Origin: Erysipelotrichales bacterium
GTDB lineage: Bacteria > Bacillota_I > Bacilli_A > Erysipelotrichales > Erysipelotrichaceae
DNA: 64,000 nucleotides
NCBI GenBank assembly: GCA_910576855.1
Contig: CAJTJP010000001.1
Location: forward strand, 62,001 to 126,000
Direction of reading: 5' to 3'
Part shown: positions 36,126 to 45,653 of the stretch, piece after piece
How positions within the stretch are numbered: the first letter of the stretch is position 1
Layout of the letters: every line of letters begins with the position of its first letter
Translations under genes and position numbers: made by a program
The notes under the pieces: model-generated
What the model saw: the letters and a program-made list of their open reading frames with translations, nothing else
Told to the model about the DNA's origin: nothing
Database searches by the model: none

Positions 36126-36838
36126 ATGCAAAACGGTTGAATTTGATCTTGGGAATTATGTGTATTTTGGCATTAAGTATTGTACTATGGATCGTATATC
36201 TGTATAATTTGATTGAGCATAGACAATACAGTGATGCGGATTTCGATATCGAATATGTAATATCGGGACATGATGAAAATGACAATGGAATCGATGATAC
36301 GCTTGATTTATGGCTTGGAGCCGAAAAAGAGGCACAACGTATGCCGACCTATAAAAGCGTGTATTATGAAGGCGGCTATCCCCCTGCTGCACAAGGCGTA
36401 TGTACGGACTTGATCTGGCGAGCGTTTCGCGATGCAGGATATGATCTAAAGGCAATGATTGACGCGGATATTCAAGCATGTCTCTCCTGTTATCCGCGTA
36501 TCGCAAAGGCCGATCCCAATATTGACTTTCGCCGCGTGCCGAATATTCATGTGTTTCTAAAGCGCTATGCGCAAAGTCTGACCTGTGATTTAAGTAACAT
36601 CGAGGAATGGCAGGCCGGTGATATCGTCGTTTTCGGAAGCAGTCATATCGGTATTCTGTCAGATGTACGAAATAAAAACGGTGTTCCGTTTTTACTTCAT
36701 AACGGTGGTTTGCCGAAATTGAAGGAGGACTGCTTGGCTCGAGAACAATTTTTAAAAGGAATCAGCGGACACTACCGCTTTCAATATTCGTCGGAAATCG
36801 AAAAGCTGATACAAACAGCGGAAAGGAGCTTACCATGA
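36122..36838 (+). CDS. DUF1287 membrane-anchored protein
   Basis: 238 residues from the ATG at 36122, overlapping the mgtE stop. An N-terminal transmembrane helix (about 8-29) is followed by a DUF1287 domain. It has the NlpC/P60-like features GVCTDLIWRAFRDAGYD (Cys near 98), a GDIVVFGSSHIGILSD segment with a His, and LLHNGG. The fold suggests cell-wall peptide hydrolysis or amidase activity outside the membrane, but the family is uncharacterised. Confidence 0.8.
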   Translation: MNAKRLNLILGIMCILALSIVLWIVYLYNLIEHRQYSDADFDIEYVISGHDENDNGIDDTLDLWLGAEKEAQRMPTYKSVYYEGGYPPAAQGVCTDLIWRAFRDAGYDLKAMIDADIQACLSCYPRIAKADPNIDFRRVPNIHVFLKRYAQSLTCDLSNIEEWQAGDIVVFGSSHIGILSDVRNKNGVPFLLHNGGLPKLKEDCLAREQFLKGISGHYRFQYSSEIEKLIQTAERSLP

Positions 36839-37602
36839 AAGCATGTATTACAGGAGCCAGCTCAGGCATCGGTAAAGATATGGCAAGGGTGCTTGCCGAT
36901 TACGGCATTGATTTATTTATCGTAGCGCGCAGGAGCGAGCGCTTAAAGGAGCTGCAGAGCGAGTTATCGGAAAAGGTTAGTGTAACCGCAATTACACTGG
37001 ATTTGGCAGATGAACAAAGCTGCCATTTGCTCTATGAGCGTCTGGTCAAAGAGGATATCGATATTTTGATCAATAATGCGGGCTTCGGCTTGGCCGGATC
37101 GTTCGCAGATTGTGATCTGGCAAAAGAGATGAATATGATTGATACCAATATCAAGGCATGTCATATTTTAACAAAGCTGTTTTTACGTGATTTTGTCAAG
37201 CGTGATTTCGGCTATATCTTAAATGTGGCATCTGCGGCAGCCTTTTTGCCGGGACCGATGATGGCAACGTATTATGCGACAAAGGCATATGTACAGCGCT
37301 TTACCTTGGCGATAAGAAAAGAGCTGCAGAAGCAGCATGCGCATGTATTTGTCAGTACCCTTTGCCCGGGTCCCGTACAAAGCGAATTCAGTGAAGTTGC
37401 CGGAGTGAAATTTAGAATCAAAGGCAAATCAAGCTATGAGGTAGCGAAAACGGCAATCGATGAAATGTTTGCCCAACGTGCAATCATCATTCCCGGAAAG
37501 CTGATGAAGGCAGCCTATGTGTGCTGTAAGGTGCTGCCGTTGGCAGTTTTATTGGAAGTGGCTTATCATATTCAAAAGCGAAAGCAGGCGGAAAGCAAAT
37601 GA
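36835..37602 (+). CDS. Short-chain dehydrogenase/reductase
   Basis: 255 residues, a classical SDR: cofactor loop TGASSGIGKD (6-15), NNAGFG near 81, catalytic Ser in NVASAAAF, and YYATKAYVQ with Tyr and Lys near 150. The C-terminal tail is hydrophobic then basic, as in membrane-associated SDRs. It overlaps the upstream gene by ATGA and the downstream deoD by four bases, so the three are one operon. Substrate unknown. Confidence 0.88.
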   Translation: MKACITGASSGIGKDMARVLADYGIDLFIVARRSERLKELQSELSEKVSVTAITLDLADEQSCHLLYERLVKEDIDILINNAGFGLAGSFADCDLAKEMNMIDTNIKACHILTKLFLRDFVKRDFGYILNVASAAAFLPGPMMATYYATKAYVQRFTLAIRKELQKQHAHVFVSTLCPGPVQSEFSEVAGVKFRIKGKSSYEVAKTAIDEMFAQRAIIIPGKLMKAAYVCCKVLPLAVLLEVAYHIQKRKQAESK

Positions 37603-38309
37603 CACCGCATAATGAAGCACCCAAGCTGGCGATCGCGAAGACGGTCTTGATGCCGGGTGATCCGCTTCGTGCCAAATATATCGCCGAGCATTATTTAACA
37701 GATGTGAAGCTGTTCAATATGATACGTAATATGCTTGGCTATACCGGTATGTATAAGGGAAAACAAATATCCGTTATGGGCTCGGGAATGGGTATGCCCA
37801 GCATCGGTATCTATTCCTATGAGCTGTATCGCTTTTATGATGTCGAACGAATTATCCGCGTCGGCAGTGCCGGTGCTTATAATGAGCATTTTAATATATT
37901 TGATTTGTTTCTGGCCGAAAGCGCATGGAGTGAATCCACCTTTGCGCAAGTACAAAGCGGCTGTGAAGAACATATCCTATATCCGAGCGAAGCATTGAAT
38001 CAAACGATTTCAGAAACTGCAGCTAAGCTTTCGATGCCGTTACACAATGGTCGTGTTCATTCCAGCGATGTGTTCTATCATGAGGAGCATGTGAGCGGCT
38101 TTCGCGAGTTTTATGAGCAGCAGCATTGCGATTGTGTCGAAATGGAAAGCTTCGCACTGTTTCACCATGCCAAGTTGTTGAATAAACAGGCCGCATGTCT
38201 GTTGACGATTTCCGATTCCTTTGTGAAGCATGAACAGGCAAGCGCCAAGGAGCGCCAAAGCGCATTTAACGATATGATTACCTTGGCACTGGAAGCAGCA
38301 ATCGCTTAA
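37599..38309 (+). CDS. deoD: Purine-nucleoside phosphorylase, DeoD type
   Basis: 236 residues, hexameric PNP length. Family motifs are MPGDPLRAKYIAE (18-30), GSGMGMPSIGIYSYEL, RVGSAGAY (phosphate-site Arg), and VEMESFALF near 180 for the ribose site, with catalytic Asp in TISDSF. It splits purine nucleosides with phosphate for salvage in the cytoplasm. Translationally coupled to the SDR gene. Confidence 0.95.
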   Translation: MTPHNEAPKLAIAKTVLMPGDPLRAKYIAEHYLTDVKLFNMIRNMLGYTGMYKGKQISVMGSGMGMPSIGIYSYELYRFYDVERIIRVGSAGAYNEHFNIFDLFLAESAWSESTFAQVQSGCEEHILYPSEALNQTISETAAKLSMPLHNGRVHSSDVFYHEEHVSGFREFYEQQHCDCVEMESFALFHHAKLLNKQAACLLTISDSFVKHEQASAKERQSAFNDMITLALEAAIA

Positions 38310-38329
38310 TTTAAGCAAGAGGAGTACCT

Positions 38330-39241
38330 ATGAAACAAGGACTGTATTTGTTGCTGATCGCATGTGTATTGAGCGGCTGTCTGTTTCGTAAGCCGTATGA
38401 TATTGAAAGTGCACAGCGTAATGAACTGATTGTAGCGGATGATGCGTATCATTTGAGCGGTTATAAATTTACGGTATTGGAAAATAATGAATATGAGGAA
38501 AGTGGACAAATATTTTATGTTGAAGATGAGGCTGAATTGGCAAAGTTGATTCAATATGCGATTGATAATGAAACAGAAAGCATCAGTTATCAAAGTAAAA
38601 AAACATTGGATTTGGATCAGGTATCGAAACAGCTCTGTGTGCTGAATCCGTTTGATATCTCACTGTTACAAAACGATACCTCTTATAAAAATCGCAGCGG
38701 TGAATCACTTTATGTTTCTCATCATATCACAATATCAAATCCCGACAAGCGCTATGAGGCAGCAAAGCAGGAGGCAAAGCGCAGAGTGGCGCAGATCATT
38801 GATGATGCAATGAGTCTTGAGGAAAAAATAACGGCGATTCATGACAATATTATCGCAACAACAAGCTATGAAGAGGAACAGGCAGAAGCGAATTCCGAGC
38901 TGTTTCAGGCTTCAAGTGTTTTATTAGACGGTGTCGGTGTATGCAGCGGCTATTCCCGTGCCTTTATGTTGATGGCAAAGGAGGCGGGAATCGAAGCGGT
39001 CTATGTATCCGCATCCGCAATGAATCACGGCTGGAATTATGTTCGCGGAGCAAGCGGTTGGCGTCATATCGATATCACTTGGGATGATCCTGTTCCCGAT
39101 GAAGCAGGCCGTATTTTGAATACGTATTTGAATATGGATGAAGACGCTTTCTTTTATAATGATATTCATATTTTAAATAAAACAGAAAAGAATGCATTAC
39201 AGGAGGCCGTAAATAGCTTTTTTAGCAATCATCCTGAATAA
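38330..39241 (+). CDS. Transglutaminase-like lipoprotein
   Basis: 303 residues. The N-terminal signal with lipobox VLSGC (Cys near 19) indicates a membrane-anchored lipoprotein. The C-terminal transglutaminase-like domain has the full triad: Cys in DGVGVCSGYSRAF near 206, His in NHGWNYV near 237, Asp in HIDITWDDP near 252. Such proteins act as extracellular proteases or cross-linkers. It follows deoD by 20 bp. Confidence 0.85.
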   Translation: MKQGLYLLLIACVLSGCLFRKPYDIESAQRNELIVADDAYHLSGYKFTVLENNEYEESGQIFYVEDEAELAKLIQYAIDNETESISYQSKKTLDLDQVSKQLCVLNPFDISLLQNDTSYKNRSGESLYVSHHITISNPDKRYEAAKQEAKRRVAQIIDDAMSLEEKITAIHDNIIATTSYEEEQAEANSELFQASSVLLDGVGVCSGYSRAFMLMAKEAGIEAVYVSASAMNHGWNYVRGASGWRHIDITWDDPVPDEAGRILNTYLNMDEDAFFYNDIHILNKTEKNALQEAVNSFFSNHPE

Positions 39242-39422
39242 ATTCAATTTTATGTTATTATATACTCGGGTGGGCTGTATAGGTACTTTGTATCTGATAC
39301 AGTCCGCTTTTTGTTGCAAAAACGGGGGTACAAAGCACAGATTGAGGACTGCTGTCACGAACAGGACAAGAAATTGTGTGAGGCAGGACTCAATCTGCAG
39401 TATTATGGAGGATTTTAACAGA

Positions 39423-40055
39423 ATGATTGAAAAAGGCCTGCGGGCACCTGATTTTCATTTACAGGATCAAAATCATCAACGGATAGAGCTGAGTGCTTTT
39501 CAGGGGACAAAGGTATGTATGCTTTTTTTATCATCAATCACAAGATTGGATAATCAAGCTTTTATTATCAGCTATGCGAAAATGATTGACGCTTTTTCAG
39601 CCTTAAATGTTCGTATTATCGCTGTTTGTGAGGATAGCGAGGATATCTTGAAGGCTGAAAGCAAGAGACTTCATATTCCTTTTTCATTGCTGCATGATCC
39701 AAATCAAGCTGTGAGAAGAAAGTACGGCGTATGGAATCAAAAGATGACCTTCGGAAAACCAAAATGGATTACCGCAAGATCATCATTGTTGATTGATGAA
39801 AACGGCTTTATTTATAAGACGTTTAAACGGGCACATGTTGAAATGAATGTATTAGAGGTCTTAAAGCTGTTAAAACGTGATAATGAGAGAAATGAATGGC
39901 GCAAACTGTCACGCAGAAAAAAAGAACGCATCAAAAGAGAACAGGAACAGTGTTATCATCGAATGGTTGAGGACAGCGGATTCTTTAAAAACGATGAGTT
40001 GATTGATTTTATAGAAGCGTTTCAGTATACAGAAAATGAAAAAATGGAGGGATGA
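39423..40055 (+). CDS. Redoxin-like protein without peroxidatic Cys
   Basis: 210 residues from the ATG at 39423, with GGAGG 11 bases upstream; ATG at 39405 lacks a good site. The AhpC/TSA fold is visible (GLRAPDFHLQDQNHQRIEL, later FSLLHDPNQAVRRKYGV, SSLLIDENGFI). At the position of the peroxidatic TxxC the sequence reads SSITRLDNQ with no Cys. A basic coiled helix forms the C-terminus. Probably not a peroxidase. Confidence 0.7.
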   Translation: MIEKGLRAPDFHLQDQNHQRIELSAFQGTKVCMLFLSSITRLDNQAFIISYAKMIDAFSALNVRIIAVCEDSEDILKAESKRLHIPFSLLHDPNQAVRRKYGVWNQKMTFGKPKWITARSSLLIDENGFIYKTFKRAHVEMNVLEVLKLLKRDNERNEWRKLSRRKKERIKREQEQCYHRMVEDSGFFKNDELIDFIEAFQYTENEKMEG

Positions 40056-40068
40056 GCTCCATTTTTTT
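40041..40068. terminator. Terminator between convergent genes
   Basis: AAAATGGAG / CTCCATTTT arms overlapping the redoxin-like stop codon, followed by T's. It lies at the end of the convergent membrane-protein gene. Confidence 0.75.
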
Positions 40069-40511
40069 CAGTTGTTGGCGATATCGGATTCGTGATAGCC
40101 CGTATAGACGCCCCAGGCGATAAAGAACAGCGTAAGAATACTGTTGCCCGAAAAGGAAAACCACGCTTGAAACATCACACGCAGGGTAATGACCCAAAAC
40201 TGCGGATGAACAAGGATATCATAGCCTCCGAAGGCAAACATTTCCGCAAGCAGAATACTGAATATCGTCATACCGCAGCCTAAATAGGAATACTGTCTGC
40301 CGATTCCTCCTCCTGCCTTATGAATTGATTTAGCGATAAGATAACCGCTGACCACATATAAAATCGGAAAGGTGATATGCAGCAGCTGTCCGCTCAGCTG
40401 TGTGATATAGTTGAATACAACGGCACAGCCGATTGCGCACAGAAACGAATATAATGCTGATTTCAGAAAGCGTTCTTTATTATTCATAAAATGCGAGTTA
40501 TATATTTGCAT
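40068..40511 (-). CDS. Uncharacterised integral membrane protein
   Basis: 147 residues with four hydrophobic helices (about 16-36, 44-62, 75-95, 112-138). A clear AGGAGG site precedes the ATG. No recognised family. It is divergently transcribed from the panE-like gene across a shared control region. Confidence 0.7.
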   Translation of the reverse strand: MQIYNSHFMNNKERFLKSALYSFLCAIGCAVVFNYITQLSGQLLHITFPILYVVSGYLIAKSIHKAGGGIGRQYSYLGCGMTIFSILLAEMFAFGGYDILVHPQFWVITLRVMFQAWFSFSGNSILTLFFIAWGVYTGYHESDIANN

Positions 40512-40570
40512 GCTTTTTTCCTCCTGTATTAAGAGTATAACACTTTATGAAACGATTGTGAATCCTAATT

Positions 40571-40606
40571 TATGTTCTTGCGAACATATCGAAAAGTGAT
40601 TATAAT
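40571..40606 (+). promoter_or_regulatory. panE-like promoter with overlapping palindrome
   Basis: -35 TTGCGA (40578-40583), 17-bp spacer, -10 TATAAT (40601-40606). The palindrome TATGTTCTTGCGAACATA (40571-40588, 7-bp arms) covers the -35, suggesting a repressor site. Confidence 0.6.
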
Positions 40607-40632
40607 TAAAATAAGATGAGAGGAAGCATAAG

Positions 40633-41556
40633 ATGAAGCAAATACAAACGATAGCGTTGATCGGTCTGGGCGCAGTGGGAATCAATTTTGCCTATTACTT
40701 GAACCGGCATTTGCCGAAAGGGGCATTGCGCATTGTGGCCGATAAAAAACGAACGGAACGATATCGCAGCGAAGGCTGTTATTATAACGAAGAGCGCTGT
40801 GATTTCTTATATGCCGATGAAAATAATACGGCGCAAGCGGTTGATTTGGTGCTGTTTTGTACTAAGGCAAACGGCTTACGGAAGACCTGTGAGACAATTA
40901 AGGCTCATTGCGATAAGGATACACTGTTTATGAGTGCGGTAAACGGTATTACAAGTGAGGCCGTATTGGCTGAATATTTCAATCGAGAGAATATCATCTA
41001 TACGGTTGCGCAGGGAATGGATGCGACCAAGGTGGGAAATCATGTAGAATGTCATACGCTCGGAGAGCTTTGTTTCGGTGCTTTTGATAGCTCACAAAAT
41101 GAAGCGGTAAACAGGATTCATGAATTCTTTGACGGTATCGGTTTTTCTCATACATTGAAGCAGGATATCATTCATCATCAATGGGGCAAGTTTATGCTGA
41201 ACTGCGGCTTGAACCAAGTCGTTGCTTTACATTGCGGTACTTACGAAACGATTCAACAGCCCGGTGAGGCACGTACACAAATGCTTGCAGCAATGAAAGA
41301 GGTTCAGCAACTTTCCGTTTATGAAGGAATTCATTTGACTGAGCAGGAAATTACAAAGTGGGCGGCAATGTGTGATACCCTTTCTGCGACAGGCAGACCG
41401 AGCATGGCGCAGGATGTGCTTGCGAAGCGCAGAACGGAAGTGGATCTGTTTGCCGCCGAAGTCATTCGCCGCTGTGCAAAATTTCAGCTTTCCTGTCCCG
41501 TCAATACACTGCTTTATGAGCGATTGACAGCACTTGAAAGCACATTTCCTGCTTAA
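40633..41556 (+). CDS. panE: Ketopantoate reductase family protein
   Basis: 307 residues. The NADP-binding loop is IGLGAVGINFAYYL (10-23), followed by family segments VLFCTKANGLRKT, AVNGITSE and HHQWGKFMLNCGLNQ (catalytic Lys near 187). PanE reduces ketopantoate in pantothenate synthesis, but ApbA/PanE homologues on other 2-oxo acids are common, and no pan genes are adjacent. A terminator closes the gene. Confidence 0.8.
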   Translation: MKQIQTIALIGLGAVGINFAYYLNRHLPKGALRIVADKKRTERYRSEGCYYNEERCDFLYADENNTAQAVDLVLFCTKANGLRKTCETIKAHCDKDTLFMSAVNGITSEAVLAEYFNRENIIYTVAQGMDATKVGNHVECHTLGELCFGAFDSSQNEAVNRIHEFFDGIGFSHTLKQDIIHHQWGKFMLNCGLNQVVALHCGTYETIQQPGEARTQMLAAMKEVQQLSVYEGIHLTEQEITKWAAMCDTLSATGRPSMAQDVLAKRRTEVDLFAAEVIRRCAKFQLSCPVNTLLYERLTALESTFPA

Positions 41557-41570
41557 ATTATCTGCTTTAT

Positions 41571-41592
41571 GTGCCGAAACGGCACTTTTTTT
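41571..41592 (+). terminator. Terminator after the panE-like gene
   Basis: GTGCC-GAAAC-GGCAC followed by TTTTTTT. Confidence 0.85.
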
Positions 41593-41680
41593 CGCTCTGT
41601 AAGGAGAATATGTACAGGATAATTTGTATTTTCTATCGGATATGATAAAATATAAGGGATATTGAGAAAGGATTGTTCCG

Positions 41681-42862
41681 ATGAAAAAACGAAAGCTTAG
41701 TATTCATGTGAAAATTCTGCTTTTACTGTGCACCGCTTTTGCGTTATTGGCATTAGACGGCTTTGGTGTATATCAGATCGATCAAATGATGCAGCAGCGC
41801 ATTTTAAGCACGCATGCGGCGATGCAGGATGAGGCGGCACAGCGCATGAGCTATCAGCTGCGTGATGCATTGGAGCATACGGATGAAAAGGATTTCGAGC
41901 GGATTTTTGTTGCCTATATACAGGAACAGAAAAGCGATGCCGATACGTATTGGTTCTTATATCGACACGATAAGATTCTGTTTGAGCGTGATGCGATGCA
42001 GACGGCAATGCAGGACGGCAAGGATTTAAATCGTTTGATTGAGGAATGGCGAAATAAGGGCGGCGATGCAGCTCAAGCAAATGCTTTATTTCGCGGTGAT
42101 TCAAAGCATGCGTATATTACCAAGGAGGCAAAGGGCGCATTAGAAAGTGTCAGTGCGGTAACGATGCAGTATGCAGGAAATACGTATATTATCGGAAGCT
42201 CTGCCACGACTTCATCTGTTCTCAAGGATGTCAGCTATCAAAATGTGCAGCTGTTACTGATGATTGCGGGCGGTATTTTAGCGGTTATCATCATCGCATT
42301 TGCGGTTCAGCTTGTGCATATGATGAAAAAATATCAGCGCATGAAAATGTATAAGGAAGAGCTGCAGCATACGTATCGTGCGGAATTGACACGTTTAAAT
42401 CAAGAGCTGAGAGAGCGCAGACGACAAGCTAAGGATGAACAGCTGATGGATCCTTTGGCACTGTTTTATAATCGTGAGTATTTTTATACGCTGTTACTGA
42501 ATATGAAACGTCAAAATCTGAAATCGATCGGTATGATCGTAATTGAGCTGAACAGTCTGCATCCGTATATTGATGCTTACGGCCTGGATTTTGAACAGGA
42601 TACGCTTTCACAGATCAAGGAATGCTTGGAGCGCTGCGTACTTCAAGAATGTATTATTGCCAGAGTCAGAGAAAATCGCATCGTTATTACGATTATCTCA
42701 GATGATTATCGTAAGATGTCTGAGGAATGTAATGCACTTGACAAGGCGTTGTCAGCTCTAGCACTCACAATCGGCTTTAAAATTTATTCCATTATTCAGA
42801 TGCCGACAGAAAGCGCAATGGATATGTATCAGCGAATCGACCAGATTATTTCTATTCAATAG
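41681..42862 (+). CDS. Membrane protein with degenerate GGDEF domain
   Basis: 393 residues: a transmembrane helix (about 9-29), an extracytoplasmic sensor-like region, a second helix (about 189-213), a coiled coil, then a GGDEF-like domain. The domain start MDPLALFYNREYF matches the usual DxLTGLxNRxxF, but the active-site loop reads IARVRENRIVITI where RxGGDEFxxI should be. It therefore cannot make cyclic di-GMP. It may sense a signal or bind nucleotide. Confidence 0.7.
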   Translation: MKKRKLSIHVKILLLLCTAFALLALDGFGVYQIDQMMQQRILSTHAAMQDEAAQRMSYQLRDALEHTDEKDFERIFVAYIQEQKSDADTYWFLYRHDKILFERDAMQTAMQDGKDLNRLIEEWRNKGGDAAQANALFRGDSKHAYITKEAKGALESVSAVTMQYAGNTYIIGSSATTSSVLKDVSYQNVQLLLMIAGGILAVIIIAFAVQLVHMMKKYQRMKMYKEELQHTYRAELTRLNQELRERRRQAKDEQLMDPLALFYNREYFYTLLLNMKRQNLKSIGMIVIELNSLHPYIDAYGLDFEQDTLSQIKECLERCVLQECIIARVRENRIVITIISDDYRKMSEECNALDKALSALALTIGFKIYSIIQMPTESAMDMYQRIDQIISIQ

Positions 42863-43100
42863 CTGAAAAGGGAATAATGCTTCATCGGTATAAAACCGGA
42901 CAATGGTTGGGAAATAAGGTAAAATAAATTAGGTAATTCGATAAAAAGTACAAAATTTTTGATTGCGGCAGATGTTTTTTTACAAAGCGATCAATTTGTG
43001 CTTTTTTGTGTTATTGTATATTCACTCTTATTAAGGGCGACAGAATAGAGCTGAAATCAGAAATATCGGATTACATATTAAATGAGGAGAGGAGAAACAA

Positions 43101-45461
43101 ATGGTTAGGAAAAGGAAAGGGCTTTATTCAATACTGATGCTAACAGCTTTATTGTTATCGATTGTAACACCTTTTAAAGCAGTTTCGGCAGCAGAGAATA
43201 AAATAAAGGTTGAAAAAGGGACGGATATCAGTGAATATGATACGATTCAACAGGCAATTGACAGTGTCCAAAATAATGAAAATGCTGTCATCAGTGTTCC
43301 GGCAGGAAGCTATGACGAAGCGATTACGATTACCAATACGAAGGATAATGGAAACAGAAGCATTGTTTTAAAAGGAGCACAGGCAGGAAACTCAGCTGTT
43401 GTTGCGGGTGAAAAACGAAATGATACGGAAACAGTTCTGACAAACGGAATTGAAGTGCAGGGCTTACATGACAATGCCTCTGTGACGATTGACGGCTTTA
43501 CCATGATCAATAAGGGAATCAATATTCTCGGTTGGGGCAATATGATTGAATCAAGCGGTAAGCTGAGAATTCTCAATAATGTAATCACCAATGTAGAAAA
43601 CGGTCCTGTATCCGCAATTCATGTGAACGCTAACGCCGCAACTGAGTTTATCGGTACTTTTGATGTATTGAATAATTATATCGCTGATGTCGGAGGAGCG
43701 GGTAATGCGGTCAACGGAGTGTATTTTACTTTAACAGCGGATTATATGAATGTAAAGAATAATGTTATTCGTGATGTGAATCATTCATGTATCAATTTTT
43801 CATCTTCAACGATTAAAAATGAAGTGCTTATCACAGACAATGTTATCGCAAACTGGAACCGAGACGGTGATTCGGGAAGCGGAGCGCTCGGAAGTCAAGG
43901 TGACGGTATCTACATTACCAAAACAAATACCTTGAATACGGTTCCGATTGAAATTCATCATAATGCGATTACAAGATCAGATACATTACCGGGAAGTAAG
44001 GGCTTTGCGGTACGCTGTGCCCTGAATAAAGGAAGGATCGATTTAAACGAAAACTATTGGAACACTGAGATGCCTTTGAGTGTTATCTCTGGAGGAACTT
44101 ATGCCAATGTAACGATCGGCTCTGTTTGTGATGAAAACATGACAGTCACAGATCAATCTATTGCGAATTTCACCTTTACGGCAAGTGAGCTTTATGTGTC
44201 AGGTAAAAACAAAGAAAGAAAGCTGTCTGCTGCTGTTACGATGCTGGATAAGACAGCGGAAAAACCGACTGTTATATATAATACAACTACTCCTGAGCTT
44301 GTCACAATAGAAACACGGGATGACGGAGTTTATTATATAGCGAAAAAAGCAGGAGAAGCTAAAATAACTGCCTCTGTTATCGATCCTTCATCAAATCAAG
44401 AATATCAGCTTGAACAGAATGTTTTACTGAAGGATATCGTAATGAGCGATCAGCGCATTGGCTTAAATGAAAGCGTTGAGATGACTTATGAGCTGCTTCC
44501 GCAGGGAACTGCGTTATCTACTTTAGCTAAAGCTACATGGGTATCATTGAACGAGGATATCGTGATGATTGATGAAAACGGCTTAGCGACGAGTACCGGC
44601 AAGGAAGGAACAGCGACAATCGAACTTACGATAAATCTGTTTTCAACACAGCTTTATCATACAAGCGCAAAGGTTACGGTCGCAGGTTCAAATACACCGC
44701 CGACCATTCAGGCCGTAGACAGAGAGCTTGCGTTTGGTGAAGCATTCGATCCGTTAGAAAATGTAACTGCCTCAGATCAGGAGGACGGTGATATCAGCGC
44801 ATCAATTCAGGTTACTCACAACGATGTTGACAGTACGAAGGCAGGGGGATATCATGTCACCTATGAGGTCACGGACAGTGAAGGAGCCACGGTGACAAAA
44901 ACGATAACGGTCATTGTCAAGGAGCCTGAAATGATAATGCTTACCGTTGCCTCATTCATTGAAGGAAAAACCGGAACGGTTGCGGCTGAGCTTGCATATA
45001 TCAAGGGTTTTGAATTAGATGCGGCCGCAATGAATACATTGTTGAGCTTGATTGATACTTTGAGTCAGGAAAAGGAATATGAGGGATATCATTGTGAAGG
45101 CTTATTTCTTGATAAGGAAGGTACACAGGCTTTAGAAATCGGAGCGCAGTTTCATGAAGATACGCTGATTTATCTGTTGTGGGCGGCTGATGAAACTGAA
45201 CTGCCGACAGAGCCTTCCAAGCCCGAACAGCCCTCAGATGATGATAGTAAGGATGAAATCGATAAGCCTTCCGATGATGAAAAACCAATGCCGGAAGATA
45301 CCGATCAAAATCCAAAGCCAAGCGAGGATTCAGTTGACAAGGTCATCGTAAATACGGGGGATACTACATCGATCGCACCTTATTTAATAGCTTTATGCAG
45401 TATCGCAGGCTCATATTTCATGTATTGTTTATTAAAGAAAAAAAGAAGGAATGAATCATAG
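43101..45461 (+). CDS. Large surface protein with beta-helix and wall-anchor tail
   Basis: 786 residues. The signal peptide is at about 1-33 (ends AVSAAEN). A right-handed parallel beta-helix region (about 40-360) has repeated short turns such as NNVITNV, NNYIADV, DNVIANW. A Big2-like domain (about 430-530), a DUF5011-type immunoglobulin-like domain (about 530-615), an acidic Pro-rich spacer, then VNTGD, a membrane helix and a basic tail follow. The end is a sortase-type signal of non-standard sequence. It may bind or cleave carbohydrate; no catalytic residue is assigned. Confidence 0.8.
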   Translation: MVRKRKGLYSILMLTALLLSIVTPFKAVSAAENKIKVEKGTDISEYDTIQQAIDSVQNNENAVISVPAGSYDEAITITNTKDNGNRSIVLKGAQAGNSAVVAGEKRNDTETVLTNGIEVQGLHDNASVTIDGFTMINKGINILGWGNMIESSGKLRILNNVITNVENGPVSAIHVNANAATEFIGTFDVLNNYIADVGGAGNAVNGVYFTLTADYMNVKNNVIRDVNHSCINFSSSTIKNEVLITDNVIANWNRDGDSGSGALGSQGDGIYITKTNTLNTVPIEIHHNAITRSDTLPGSKGFAVRCALNKGRIDLNENYWNTEMPLSVISGGTYANVTIGSVCDENMTVTDQSIANFTFTASELYVSGKNKERKLSAAVTMLDKTAEKPTVIYNTTTPELVTIETRDDGVYYIAKKAGEAKITASVIDPSSNQEYQLEQNVLLKDIVMSDQRIGLNESVEMTYELLPQGTALSTLAKATWVSLNEDIVMIDENGLATSTGKEGTATIELTINLFSTQLYHTSAKVTVAGSNTPPTIQAVDRELAFGEAFDPLENVTASDQEDGDISASIQVTHNDVDSTKAGGYHVTYEVTDSEGATVTKTITVIVKEPEMIMLTVASFIEGKTGTVAAELAYIKGFELDAAAMNTLLSLIDTLSQEKEYEGYHCEGLFLDKEGTQALEIGAQFHEDTLIYLLWAADETELPTEPSKPEQPSDDDSKDEIDKPSDDEKPMPEDTDQNPKPSEDSVDKVIVNTGDTTSIAPYLIALCSIAGSYFMYCLLKKKRRNES

Positions 45462-45473
45462 AATCGCTTATTA

Positions 45474-45503
45474 GGATAGCTGAATAACAGCTGTCCTTTT
45501 TTT
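45474..45503 (+). terminator. Terminator after the surface protein gene
   Basis: GGATAGCTG / CAGCTGTCC arms followed by TTTTTTT. Confidence 0.8.
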
Positions 45504-45653
45504 ATTTTAAACAAAACGCAAATTTTACTATGGATATGAAATAAAATATGTTACAATAATTGTAACCGCTAACTTATTGTTCTGAATAAGGGAAAAGGTC
45601 ATACAATAAGTGAGAAGCTAAATCAAACACGGGAACTAACAGGAGGAAACATC

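Noticed and set aside
40571-40588. LexA/SOS box
   Set aside because: The half-sites are oriented GTTC-n4-GAAC, opposite to the Gram-positive GAAC-n4-GTTC box.
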